The notes under the pieces are model-generated. The model worked only from the letters and a program-made list of their open reading frames with translations. It did not search any database and was not told the DNA's origin. Position numbers and translations under genes: made by a program. From contig CALKWT010000034.1 in assembly GCA_938003885.1 (NCBI GenBank), positions 1 to 5,998 on the forward strand: DNA of 5,998 nucleotides, read 5' to 3'. This DNA is from an uncultured Balneolaceae bacterium (GTDB lineage: Bacteria; Bacteroidota; Rhodothermia; Balneolales; Balneolaceae). Shown here piece after piece: positions 1 to 5,998 of this stretch; within the stretch, counting starts at the first letter, position 1; each line of letters opens with the position of its first letter.

Positions 1-55
1 GTCCTGTTAGTGACAGCCCGAAACGATGACACCCCACTGTGGTTCCGTATACCTG
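1..55 (+). repeat. Direct repeat, copy 1 (55 bp, identical to 4093-4147)
   Basis: Bases 1-55 match 4093-4147 without a mismatch, at an offset of 4092 bases. The left edge is cut by the window, so the true repeat may be longer. After a short gap of unequal length a further 13 bases match (61-73 with 4171-4183), covering the codons for the last residues, the stop and one base after it. Similarity stops just past the stop codon. Confidence 0.95.
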
Positions 56-72
56 TCGGGGGAAAAGAGTGA
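1..72 (+). CDS. 3' end of an upstream VCBS/ASPIC-type lipoprotein gene, paralogue of the gene at 730-4182 (partial)
   Basis: An open frame enters at base 1 and ends at TGA 70-72. It encodes 23 residues, VLLVTARNDDTPLWFRIP followed by VGGKE. The first 18 residues equal residues 1122-1139 of the 1150-aa protein in this window, and the DNA of bases 1-55 is identical to 4093-4147. Both proteins end in GKE, but the copy here is six residues shorter between RIP and the end (5 bases at 56-60 against 23 bases at 4148-4170). The fragment is therefore best read as the C-terminus of a second giant VCBS-repeat protein lying in tandem just upstream. The rest of that gene is outside the window, so its length, start and domain content are inferred only from the paralogue. 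Confidence 0.8.
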   Translation, partial: VLLVTARNDDTPLWFRIPVGGKE

Positions 73-171
73 ATGACCTATAGAACTGAGTACAGAAGAG
101 ATCGGGATACTGTCCATAGTTTTAAAAATGTTATAATTGTAGCAAGCCTGATCATGATAACCATCAGATAA
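73..171 (+). CDS. Possible 32-codon small ORF in the spacer (doubtful)
   Basis: The ATG at 73-75 follows directly on the TGA stop at 70-72, and the frame stays open to TAA 169-171, giving 32 residues. The first half is charged (several Arg, Asp and Glu) and the second half is hydrophobic (VIIVASLIMITI), which could be a short membrane segment or a decayed signal peptide. The abutting stop and start would allow translational coupling with the gene upstream. Against it, the ORF is very short, no family is recognised, there is no clear ribosome binding site of its own, and frames of this length arise by chance. If it is not a gene, 73-193 is simply the spacer before the lipoprotein operon. Confidence 0.15.
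   Translation: MTYRTEYRRDRDTVHSFKNVIIVASLIMITIR
132..137 (+). promoter_or_regulatory. Weak promoter candidate (TATAAT) before the lipoprotein operon
   Basis: A perfect TATAAT lies 56 bases before the start at 194 in an AT-rich stretch (about 118-140). No good -35 hexamer is found 16-18 bases upstream, and the main sigma factor of Bacteroidota prefers a TAnnTTTG-type -7 element, which is not clearly present. The operon could equally be transcribed by read-through from the gene ending at 72. Confidence 0.2.
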
Positions 172-193
172 ACTGATAACTGAATAGATCCAG

Positions 194-733
194 ATGAAGT
201 CTACATTTATTACATTGGCGCTATTTTTAATGATATTTATTGCCTGTGATAACCGAACCCCCTACGAAAAAATGCTTCAGCGGGAACTTGACAGCGGGAT
301 CCGGCAGGATACTCTGTTTCTGGGGTACTATCTGGGGATGCCGAAACAAGAGTTTTTTGATCATAGCTGGGAATTAAATCAGAGGAAAATCGTCCGCGGA
401 GACTCCTTTGTGAGATACCGGCTGGAGGGATATTCAAATGACGCTACCATGATCTTCTATCCCGATTTCAAGGAGGGCCGGATCCATCGTATGCCAGTTG
501 AGATACAGTTTGATGCCTGGGCAATCTGGAACAGGGAGCTCTATTCGGACAGCTTGATTGTGGAAGTTCTGAACAATTTTGAAGAGATCTACGGATCTGG
601 TTTTATTCAGGCCGTCCATCCTGAGGCGGGTAAACCGGCGTGGATTAAAATTGATGGGAACAGAAGAATCTCTGTTTACCGGCATGATGACCGGAAAGTA
701 AGGGTTGAATTCTTAGATTTAACTTCTGAATGA
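194..733 (+). CDS. Small lipoprotein of unknown function, partner of the VCBS/ASPIC protein
   Basis: This encodes 179 residues with a type II signal peptide: Lys2, a hydrophobic stretch over residues 5-16, and a lipobox ending Phe-Ile-Ala-Cys at Cys18, so the mature protein should be lipid-anchored in the envelope. The mature part contains a conserved-looking block, LGYYLGMPKQEFFDHSWELN (about residues 43-62), aromatic-rich strands in the middle, and a DGNRRISVYRHDD-like stretch near the end, suggesting a small mixed alpha/beta domain. I recognise the general type as an uncharacterised protein found in Bacteroidota-like genomes, but I cannot assign a function. The start is well fixed: an in-frame TAG at 185-187 leaves ATG 194 as the first usable start. 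No Shine-Dalgarno sequence is evident. Its stop overlaps the next gene's ATG by four bases (ATGA, 730-733), so the two are almost certainly co-translated and probably work together. Confidence 0.88.
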   Translation: MKSTFITLALFLMIFIACDNRTPYEKMLQRELDSGIRQDTLFLGYYLGMPKQEFFDHSWELNQRKIVRGDSFVRYRLEGYSNDATMIFYPDFKEGRIHRMPVEIQFDAWAIWNRELYSDSLIVEVLNNFEEIYGSGFIQAVHPEAGKPAWIKIDGNRRISVYRHDDRKVRVEFLDLTSE

Positions 734-3700
734 AACCCCAACGATTAAATTTCAAGCCTGTCTGGTTAGCGGGACTCCTCCTAATGATGGTCGTTGGCTG
801 TTCCGGGGTAGGATCTGGGGATGAACAACATCTTTTTGAGTCCCTCTCCCCGAAGGTGACAGGTATTGACTTTGAGAACAGACTCACATTCGACTCCGAT
901 TTCAATATTTACAAATACCGAAATTTCTACGATGGAGGGGGAGTTGCCATCGGGGATATAAATGGGGACGGCCTTCCCGACATTTTCCTGACGGGCAACA
1001 AGGTGCCCAACCGTCTCTACCTGAACAGAGGAAATTACCAATTTGAGGATATAACAGAATCGGCCGGTGTGGCGGGGAGTATGAAATGGTCAACGGGTGT
1101 GAGCATGGCAGACCTGACAGGAAATGGATTAATGGACATTTACGTGACAAACTCAGGGCTGTTTCCGGCTGAAGAGAGAAAAAACGAACTTTTCATTAAT
1201 AACGGGGATTTGGCGTTTACAGAACGGGCCGCCGAATTTGGACTGGACGATACTGGATTTGGAATTCACTCTCTCTTTTTTGACTATGATGGGGACGGGG
1301 ATCTCGATCTGTACCTTTTAAATAATTCAAACCGAGCTATAGGAAGTTTTGATATCAGCCAAAATGAGAGGCATCTCCGTCATGAAGGGGGCGGGGATAA
1401 GCTGTTTCGCAATGATGGGGGCGTCTTTACGGATGTAAGTGAAAAAGCAGGAATTTACGGCAGTGAAATAGGATTTGGCCTGAGCGCCTCGGTATCGGAT
1501 GTTAACCGCGACGGGCTACCGGACATCTATGTAGCCAACGATTTTTTTGAACGGGATTACCTCTACCTGAACAACGGGGATGGCACCTTCCGGGAGGTTC
1601 TGGAGGAACAGATGGGGAGCATTTCCGCTTCTTCCATGGGTTCGGATATCGCCGATCTGACCAACAACGGCTGGCCTGATATTTATGTTGCCGATATGCT
1701 CCCGGCCGATGACAGGCGTCTGAAAACCATCACCACTTTTGAAACATGGGAATTGTACAATAATAAATCGGAGTATGGATTTGGACACCAGTTTACCCGC
1801 AATACGCTTCAGCTGAACAACGGAGATGGGACCTACTCTGAGGTGGGTCGTCTGACGGGCACGGAGGCGACGGACTGGAGCTGGGCGGTACTGATTGCAG
1901 ATTATGACAACAACGGACACCAGGATATCTATGTGACGAACGGGATTTATAAAGATCTGCTGGATCAGGATTTTCTGGAATATGCTGAAAATCCTGTCAG
2001 AATCAGGGAGCTGATCGCAGATTCTGCTGGGAATGCTATCCTGTCCCTTATGGAGAAGATCCCCTCTGAGCCTGTTTCGAATGTTCTTTTTTCTGGTGAG
2101 GGGGATCTTGTCTTTCGTGAGCGGGCTGCCGAGTGGGGGCTTGGCGAGCCTGGCTTCTCCAGCGGTGCGGCGTGGGGGGATTTGAACGGGAACGGGCTGG
2201 TGGATCTGGTGGTCAGCGATGTAAACGGAGGGGTGCGCATCTACCGCAACCGCAGCGATGAGCTCTACCCTCAGCGCAGCTGGCTCTGGGTGGAACTTCA
2301 GGGAGAGTCTCCGAATACGGCCGGTATTGGTGCGCGTCTGGATGTGTGGGCCGGCGGGCGGCAGTGGTCCCGTGAGCATATGCTTCAGCGGGGGTTCCAG
2401 TCGAGTGTGGCCCCGGGCCTTCATGTGGGTCTGGGGGAGATCTCCCGGGTGGATTCCCTGCAGCTTCGCTGGGGGGATGGACGGGTTTCCCGTCTGCGGG
2501 ATGTGGCGGTTCCTGCCCGTATCACCCTGCGTCAGCGGGAGGCGGGCGAGCCGGAAGCGGTGGAACGGGTGCCCGGGAGCTTTCTGCCGGGGGACAAGGG
2601 CTGGGGGAGAGCGGAAGGGCCGCGTGCAGCAGGCGGATCCGGGCCGGTGGAAGGGTACCCGCTTATGGAGCTGGCAGGGGCCGGGCCGGCGGGGGGATGG
2701 GCTCACCTGCGCGGGGATCATGTGGACTTTACCCGGGAGCGGCTGCTGGTGCATATGCGCTCGGCGGAGGGTCCTGCGCTCTGCAGCGGGGATGTGAACG
2801 GGGATGGCCTGGAGGATCTCTACCTGGGCGGGGGGCGCGGCCAGGCGGGCGTGCTGTTGCTCCAGCAGCCTGACGGGGAGTTTATTGAGCATACGCCCGG
2901 GGTGTTTGAGGCCGATGCCGCCTCGGAAGATACCAGCTGTGTGCTGTTTGATGCGGACGGAGATGGGCATGCGGATCTCTATGTTACCAGCGGGGGGAAC
3001 TCGTTTTCCACGGGTTCCTCGGCGCTTCTGGACCGTTTGTATATGGGCGACGGCTCGGGTGGGTTTGCCCGTTCCCCGCAGCTTCTTCCCACCTCCCGGG
3101 GGTATGTGAGCAGTTCGGTGGTGGTGGCGGGGGATCTGAACGGGGATGGCCATCCGGATCTTTTTGTGGGCGAGCGGCTGAAGTTGTTTGGTGTGGGCCT
3201 TCCGGGCTCGGGGTATCTTCTGATCAACGACGGGCAGGGCCACTTCAGCGAGGAGAGTTCCCGTCTGGCCCCGGAACTGGCTGGGCTTGGGATGATCACC
3301 GATGCGGTATGGGTGGATTGGGACGGGGATGGGGCCGAGGATCTGGTGGTGGCAGGAGAGTGGATGTCCCCGCGCGTGTTTCGTAACGAAGGGGGAAGGC
3401 TGGCCGATATCACCGGGGAGCTGAGCCTTGAGGCTCTTACCGGCTGGTGGAATGCCGTGCATGCCTCGGATCTGGATGGGGATGGCCGTGTGGACCTGGT
3501 GTTGGGGAACCACGGCCTGAACTCGCGTTTTCGTGCGCGTACGGAGGCGCCGGTACGCATGTGGGTGGGGGATTTTGAAGGCAACGGGATGATTGATCAG
3601 ATTTTGAGTACCCCAGCCGAAGGGGGCGGGGACTACCCGGTTGCGCTTCGCCATGAGCTGCTGGAGGCTTTTCCTTTTGTTGGCCGGCGGTATCCGGACT

Positions 3701-4182
3701 TTGCCAGTTTTGGGGGCCAGCGTGTTCAGGATATTTTTACCTCCTCGCAGCTGGAGGGGGCTGTGGAGCTTCAGGCCCGTGAGCTGGCCAGTGTGATTGT
3801 GTGGAACCGGGGTAGTGGGGTTGATGTGGAGCGGCTTCCTCTTCGCGCCCAGTTATCGCCGGTTTACGGGATCTGGAGCGGAGATTTGAGGGGGGATGGT
3901 GGCCGTCAGGTTGTGCTTTCCGGCAATCTGCACCAGGTCAAGCCGGTGGCTGGGCGCTACGATGCGGGCTACGGTGTGGTTCTGGAGGTGGGTCCGGGTG
4001 GGCGAGTGTCGAGTCTTCCGGGGTGGCAGAGCGGGTACCGTGCGGATGGGGCGGGCCGCAAGATCACCTCGGTTGGTGCTGCCGGGGGTGGAGTCCTGTT
4101 AGTGACAGCCCGAAACGATGACACCCCACTGTGGTTCCGTATACCTGCACACCCGGCTCCCCATGCCAATGGAAAAGAGTGA
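730..4182 (+). CDS. Giant VCBS/FG-GAP repeat lipoprotein with ASPIC/UnbV domain
   Basis: This encodes 1150 residues. The signal peptide (residues 1-23) ends in the lipobox Val-Val-Gly-Cys, with Cys24 the likely lipid-modified residue. Calcium-loop repeats of the form DxNxDGxxD follow at about residues 76-84, 128-136, 185-193, 257-265, 309-317, 391-399 and 484-492, consistent with a seven-bladed FG-GAP/VCBS propeller. An ASPIC/UnbV domain spans about 530-600 (GIGARLDVWAGG, then LHVGLGE and a WGDGR turn). A Gly/Ala/Pro-rich linker (about 601-655) leads into a second repeat block with loops at 688-696, 741-749, 802-810, 863-871, 914-922 and 948-956, and a degenerate one at 1052. Such proteins are thought to be surface or periplasmic binding proteins, often near carbohydrate-uptake genes; no enzyme motif is visible and the ligand is unknown. 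The start is fixed by an in-frame TGA at 727-729 immediately before the ATG, which overlaps the upstream stop. GC content jumps at about 2100-2160, and the C-terminus is duplicated at the window start. The N-terminal part (DFNIYKYRNFYDGGGVAIGD) is typical of the family. Confidence 0.93.
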   Translation: MKPQRLNFKPVWLAGLLLMMVVGCSGVGSGDEQHLFESLSPKVTGIDFENRLTFDSDFNIYKYRNFYDGGGVAIGDINGDGLPDIFLTGNKVPNRLYLNRGNYQFEDITESAGVAGSMKWSTGVSMADLTGNGLMDIYVTNSGLFPAEERKNELFINNGDLAFTERAAEFGLDDTGFGIHSLFFDYDGDGDLDLYLLNNSNRAIGSFDISQNERHLRHEGGGDKLFRNDGGVFTDVSEKAGIYGSEIGFGLSASVSDVNRDGLPDIYVANDFFERDYLYLNNGDGTFREVLEEQMGSISASSMGSDIADLTNNGWPDIYVADMLPADDRRLKTITTFETWELYNNKSEYGFGHQFTRNTLQLNNGDGTYSEVGRLTGTEATDWSWAVLIADYDNNGHQDIYVTNGIYKDLLDQDFLEYAENPVRIRELIADSAGNAILSLMEKIPSEPVSNVLFSGEGDLVFRERAAEWGLGEPGFSSGAAWGDLNGNGLVDLVVSDVNGGVRIYRNRSDELYPQRSWLWVELQGESPNTAGIGARLDVWAGGRQWSREHMLQRGFQSSVAPGLHVGLGEISRVDSLQLRWGDGRVSRLRDVAVPARITLRQREAGEPEAVERVPGSFLPGDKGWGRAEGPRAAGGSGPVEGYPLMELAGAGPAGGWAHLRGDHVDFTRERLLVHMRSAEGPALCSGDVNGDGLEDLYLGGGRGQAGVLLLQQPDGEFIEHTPGVFEADAASEDTSCVLFDADGDGHADLYVTSGGNSFSTGSSALLDRLYMGDGSGGFARSPQLLPTSRGYVSSSVVVAGDLNGDGHPDLFVGERLKLFGVGLPGSGYLLINDGQGHFSEESSRLAPELAGLGMITDAVWVDWDGDGAEDLVVAGEWMSPRVFRNEGGRLADITGELSLEALTGWWNAVHASDLDGDGRVDLVLGNHGLNSRFRARTEAPVRMWVGDFEGNGMIDQILSTPAEGGGDYPVALRHELLEAFPFVGRRYPDFASFGGQRVQDIFTSSQLEGAVELQARELASVIVWNRGSGVDVERLPLRAQLSPVYGIWSGDLRGDGGRQVVLSGNLHQVKPVAGRYDAGYGVVLEVGPGGRVSSLPGWQSGYRADGAGRKITSVGAAGGGVLLVTARNDDTPLWFRIPAHPAPHANGKE
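2788..3490 (+). repeat. DNA-level repeats encoding the second VCBS block
   Basis: The calcium-loop codons recur almost unchanged as DNA. The 14-mer gaacggggatggcc occurs at 2796-2809 and 3138-3151, and ggatggggatggcc at about 3474-3487. Related but more diverged forms of the loop occur in the first half of the gene (for example near 954-980 and 1285-1305). These short, G-rich, in-frame repeats could promote slippage or unequal exchange between blades and between paralogous genes. Confidence 0.7.
4093..4147 (+). repeat. Direct repeat, copy 2 (55 bp, identical to 1-55)
   Basis: This is the second copy of the repeat at the window start. It lies within the last codons of the 1150-aa gene (residues 1122-1139 and one further base). 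It is less GC-rich (30 of 55 bases, about 55%) than the DNA just before it (42 of 60 bases at 4021-4080). Confidence 0.95.
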
Positions 4183-4343
4183 ACTGTGAGGAGTGATCTG
4201 TTAAATGAGGCAACCATTTAACAGATCACTGGATAGCCGGGGGACGGTCCGTTGTTTCTGCATTTCGAACGTTTGTTCATGAGTGAACCTTACTATGGGG
4301 AGAAGAAGGTCCACCGGTCAGGCTTGATCCGTATGATACCTTG
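4183..4343. other. Convergent intergenic spacer
   Basis: This 161-base spacer holds the 16-bp hairpin at 4192-4230 and two small overlapping inverted repeats around 4267-4288 (GAAC-GTTT-GTTC and GTTCA-TGAG-TGAAC). No T-run that would make the smaller repeats a clear terminator for the minus-strand transporter is seen, and I find no coding or RNA signal in the remainder. Confidence 0.6.
4192..4230. terminator. Perfect 16-bp stem-loop between convergent genes, possible transcription end
   Basis: The arms AGTGATCTGTTAAATG (4192-4207) and CATTTAACAGATCACT (4215-4230) are exact reverse complements around a 7-base loop (4208-4214). The hairpin starts 10 bases after the stop of the large lipoprotein gene and lies between it and the convergent transporter gene, the usual place for a terminator acting on either strand. 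It is not a textbook intrinsic terminator: the stem is AT-rich (5 of 16 pairs GC) and no T-run follows on either strand. It may instead block 3' exonucleases or mark a factor-dependent end. The structure is certain; its role is inferred. Confidence 0.45.
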
Positions 4344-5780
4344 TTACGTTCCAGTAATTTCTCGTGACAAATCTTCCAACGTTCTACCTTTCGTTTCCTG
4401 GATAAAGTTCCGGACAAAGAAATAGGCAATGATACCAAAAGCGGCGTAAATACCGTACGAAAACCCTAATCCTATTGTTGCCAGGAAGATGGGAAAGGTC
4501 ATGGTAATGAGGAAATTGGATACCCATTGAACCAATCCGCAAACAGCAAGAGCAGCCCCCCGGAACTGATTTGGGAACATCTCACCCAGCATCACCCACA
4601 TTACAGGCCCCCATGAAAAAGCAAAGAAAGCGATATATCCGTTAGCGGCAAATAGCGCATATAACCCATTATTCCCTTCAAGAAAGAGATTTCCGGTTTC
4701 CGTTACCGAAGCAGTTCCAAAGAAGTATGCCAAAAGAGCGAGCATCACTGCCTGTCCCAGGGCTCCGATGAGAAGAAGTGGTTTTCGGCCAACTTTATCG
4801 ATCAATGCAATGGCGAGAAAGGTAAACAAGATGTTTACCGACCCGTTAATCACATTGGTGAGCAGAGCGTTCTCTTCGGTAAATCCTGCCGCCTGCCAGA
4901 GGGTGGCACCATAATAGAATACCACATTGATCCCGGTAAACTGCTGGAGAGCAGCCAATCCTATACCTGCCCATACAATCGGGTGAACTTTTCCGGTAAC
5001 CTTGCTAATCAGATCTCCTAGCCCTGGTTTCCGGTCGGTGTGCAATGTAGAGGTAATATCTGCTATCTTCTCATCAATATTAAGTGCACTGGATAGAGAC
5101 CCTAAAACAGTTTTGGCCTCCTCAATCCGTCCACTTGCAACCAGGTATCTTGGCGATTCAGGAATAAAAAGAATTGTGACAAAGTAAATTGAAGCGGGCA
5201 GGATCTCAACCCAGAACATCCACTGCCAGGTTTCAAAACCTCCCCAAAGAATTTCACTGGAGCCTCCGGAGAATCCGGCCAGTAAATAGTTGCTTAGAAA
5301 AGCTGCAAAGAGGCCGATCACGATCATCAGCTGTTGAAGGGTCGCCAGGCGACCCCGGAAGTGGGCAGGAGCAATTTCACTGATGTATGCAGGTGCAAGA
5401 ATACTTGCTGCACCGACTGCGAGGCCGCCAAGCACCCGATACATCACAAATTCCAGGGAACCGGATGAGATACCCGATCCCCATGCACTGATGATAAAAG
5501 CGATAGCAGTTACAATCATTAAGGGCTTACGGCCCATTTTATCTGCCAGGGTACCTGCAAAGAAGGCACCCACTGCACAGCCCAGCAGCATGGACGCTAC
5601 ATTAAATCCTGTTCCAACGGCATCCGAATCAAAGGCAAGTTGCAATGCATCCACGGTTCCATTAATCACCCCACTATCAAAGCCGAACAGGAAGCCTCCG
5701 ATTGCAGCCACGAAAGAGATGAAAATTACCCGCCCTAAATTTCCGCTATCTTCCATCTGCCCACTTTTGTTTCTATCCAT
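4344..5780 (-). CDS. Sugar porter family MFS transporter (sugar:H+ symporter, XylE/GLUT-like)
   Basis: This encodes 478 residues from ATG 5780-5778, close to E. coli XylE in length. It should be an inner-membrane protein with 12 helices in two six-helix halves. Family motifs in order (numbered from this ATG): FGFDSG in helix 1 with Asp35, equivalent to the proton-coupling Asp27 of XylE; DKMGRKP (80-86) between helices 2 and 3; YRVLGG with Arg115; EIAPAHFRG (135-143); Gln150 in helix 5; PESPRYL (207-213) after helix 6; QQFTGIN (279-285) in helix 7, the sugar-binding Gln-Gln and Asn; DKVGRKP (328-334) between helices 8 and 9; WGPVMWVMLGEMFPNQFRG (390-408) with Trp395 in helix 10; Gln418-Trp419 in helix 11; and ETKGRTLEDL (462-471) at the C-terminus. 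The intact Asp and sugar-site residues point to an active proton-coupled importer of a monosaccharide. The exact sugar cannot be read from sequence. A GTG two codons upstream (5786-5784) is an alternative start; ATG is preferred because GTG starts are rare in this group. It is convergent with the lipoprotein operon, so separately transcribed. Confidence 0.93.
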   Translation of the reverse strand: MDRNKSGQMEDSGNLGRVIFISFVAAIGGFLFGFDSGVINGTVDALQLAFDSDAVGTGFNVASMLLGCAVGAFFAGTLADKMGRKPLMIVTAIAFIISAWGSGISSGSLEFVMYRVLGGLAVGAASILAPAYISEIAPAHFRGRLATLQQLMIVIGLFAAFLSNYLLAGFSGGSSEILWGGFETWQWMFWVEILPASIYFVTILFIPESPRYLVASGRIEEAKTVLGSLSSALNIDEKIADITSTLHTDRKPGLGDLISKVTGKVHPIVWAGIGLAALQQFTGINVVFYYGATLWQAAGFTEENALLTNVINGSVNILFTFLAIALIDKVGRKPLLLIGALGQAVMLALLAYFFGTASVTETGNLFLEGNNGLYALFAANGYIAFFAFSWGPVMWVMLGEMFPNQFRGAALAVCGLVQWVSNFLITMTFPIFLATIGLGFSYGIYAAFGIIAYFFVRNFIQETKGRTLEDLSREITGT

Positions 5781-5845
5781 TTCCACTACAACACGTTAAC
5801 TTTTAAATTGCAATTGCGTTAGTATCCTCTTTTTTTAATAAAAAT

Positions 5846-5853
5846 CAAACTTA
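5846..5853 (-). promoter_or_regulatory. Weak Bacteroidota-type -7 element upstream of the transporter
   Basis: On the minus strand this reads TAAGTTTG, matching the TAnnTTTG -7 consensus known for Bacteroidota. It lies about 66 bases before the transporter ATG, in an AT-rich stretch. No convincing TTG-type -33 element is found at the proper distance, so the call is tentative. A 10-bp palindrome, AATTGCAATT (5806-5815), lies between it and the start and could be part of an operator, but it is too short and AT-rich to insist on. Confidence 0.22.
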
Positions 5854-5998
5854 ATTTACTTTAAATACCATTTCGCTCATATTCGCCCTCTCCAGCACGC
5901 CTATAAGATAACACCGGCCGGATCGTTATAGAAGGTAAGCAGGGATAATAAAAATCTAAGTTCTGATTATCTTCAATCGGATGATCCGGGCCAGATTG

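Noticed and set aside
2258..3109. Two plus-strand open frames (2258-2797 and 2804-3109) in another frame of the large gene
   Set aside because: They are Trp/Arg/Cys-rich shadow translations inside the high-GC part of a well-supported coding sequence, with no domain features.
1516..3654. 712-codon open frame on the minus strand, antisense to the large lipoprotein gene
   Set aside because: Its translation is Pro/His/Arg-rich with no recognisable domain. The length arises from the G-rich, repetitive codon use of the sense gene, which removes stops from this antisense frame.
730..4182. Possible frameshift or gene fusion explaining the composition step
   Set aside because: The frame is continuous for 1150 codons, and the order of repeats, ASPIC/UnbV domain and second repeat block is the expected family architecture, so there is no sign of a broken gene or accidental fusion.
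5383..5799. 138-codon plus-strand frame antisense to the transporter's N-terminal half
   Set aside because: It overlaps a strongly conserved MFS gene and its translation (Pro/Ala/Lys-rich) shows no family motif, so it is a shadow frame.
5861..5998. Open frame on the minus strand running in from the right edge (45 codons before the TAA at 5863-5861), and another short frame ending at a TAG near 5956
   Set aside because: Neither translation shows a recognisable C-terminus and the stretches are short enough to occur by chance. The right edge could contain the end of a neighbouring gene, but this cannot be decided from the bases shown.
5888..5998. Imperfect inverted repeat of GGCCGGATC-like and GATCCGGGCC-like segments near the right edge
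   Set aside because: The arms differ by an indel and are widely spaced; no T-run or regulatory context supports a function.

Overview
The window looks like chromosomal DNA from a member of the Bacteroidota/Balneolota group. The grounds are a very large lipid-anchored VCBS/FG-GAP protein with an ASPIC/UnbV domain, a small companion lipoprotein of a kind I associate with that group, starts that lack clear Shine-Dalgarno sequences, and AT-rich intergenic DNA. No rRNA, tRNA, CRISPR array, transposase or phage gene is visible.

Layout from left to right. Bases 1-72 are the last 23 codons and stop of a plus-strand gene that enters from outside; its 3' end is nearly a copy of the 3' end of the large gene further on. 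A 32-codon ORF of doubtful status (73-171) lies in the following spacer. A two-gene plus-strand operon comes next: a 179-aa lipoprotein of unknown function (194-733) and, overlapping it by ATGA, an 1150-aa lipoprotein (730-4182). The large protein has seven VCBS/FG-GAP calcium-loop repeats, an ASPIC/UnbV domain, and a second block of six or seven repeats. The convergent spacer 4183-4343 carries a perfect 16-bp hairpin. A minus-strand sugar/proton symporter of the MFS sugar porter family occupies 4344-5780, followed by its AT-rich upstream region to the window end.

The two lipoproteins are probably made together and act outside the cytoplasmic membrane, perhaps in binding or handling carbohydrate or another polymer. 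The transporter could import sugar at the inner membrane, but it is on the opposite strand and no functional link is shown.

The most unusual features are genomic. The large gene is a compositional mosaic: about 40-52% GC in sampled stretches up to base ~2100, then about 57-77% GC to near its 3' end. Its terminal 55 bases of shared sequence are identical to those of the gene upstream. Together these suggest a tandem family of giant VCBS lipoproteins whose 3' parts exchange sequence by recombination or gene conversion. I see no clear defence, CRISPR or other novel multi-gene system.
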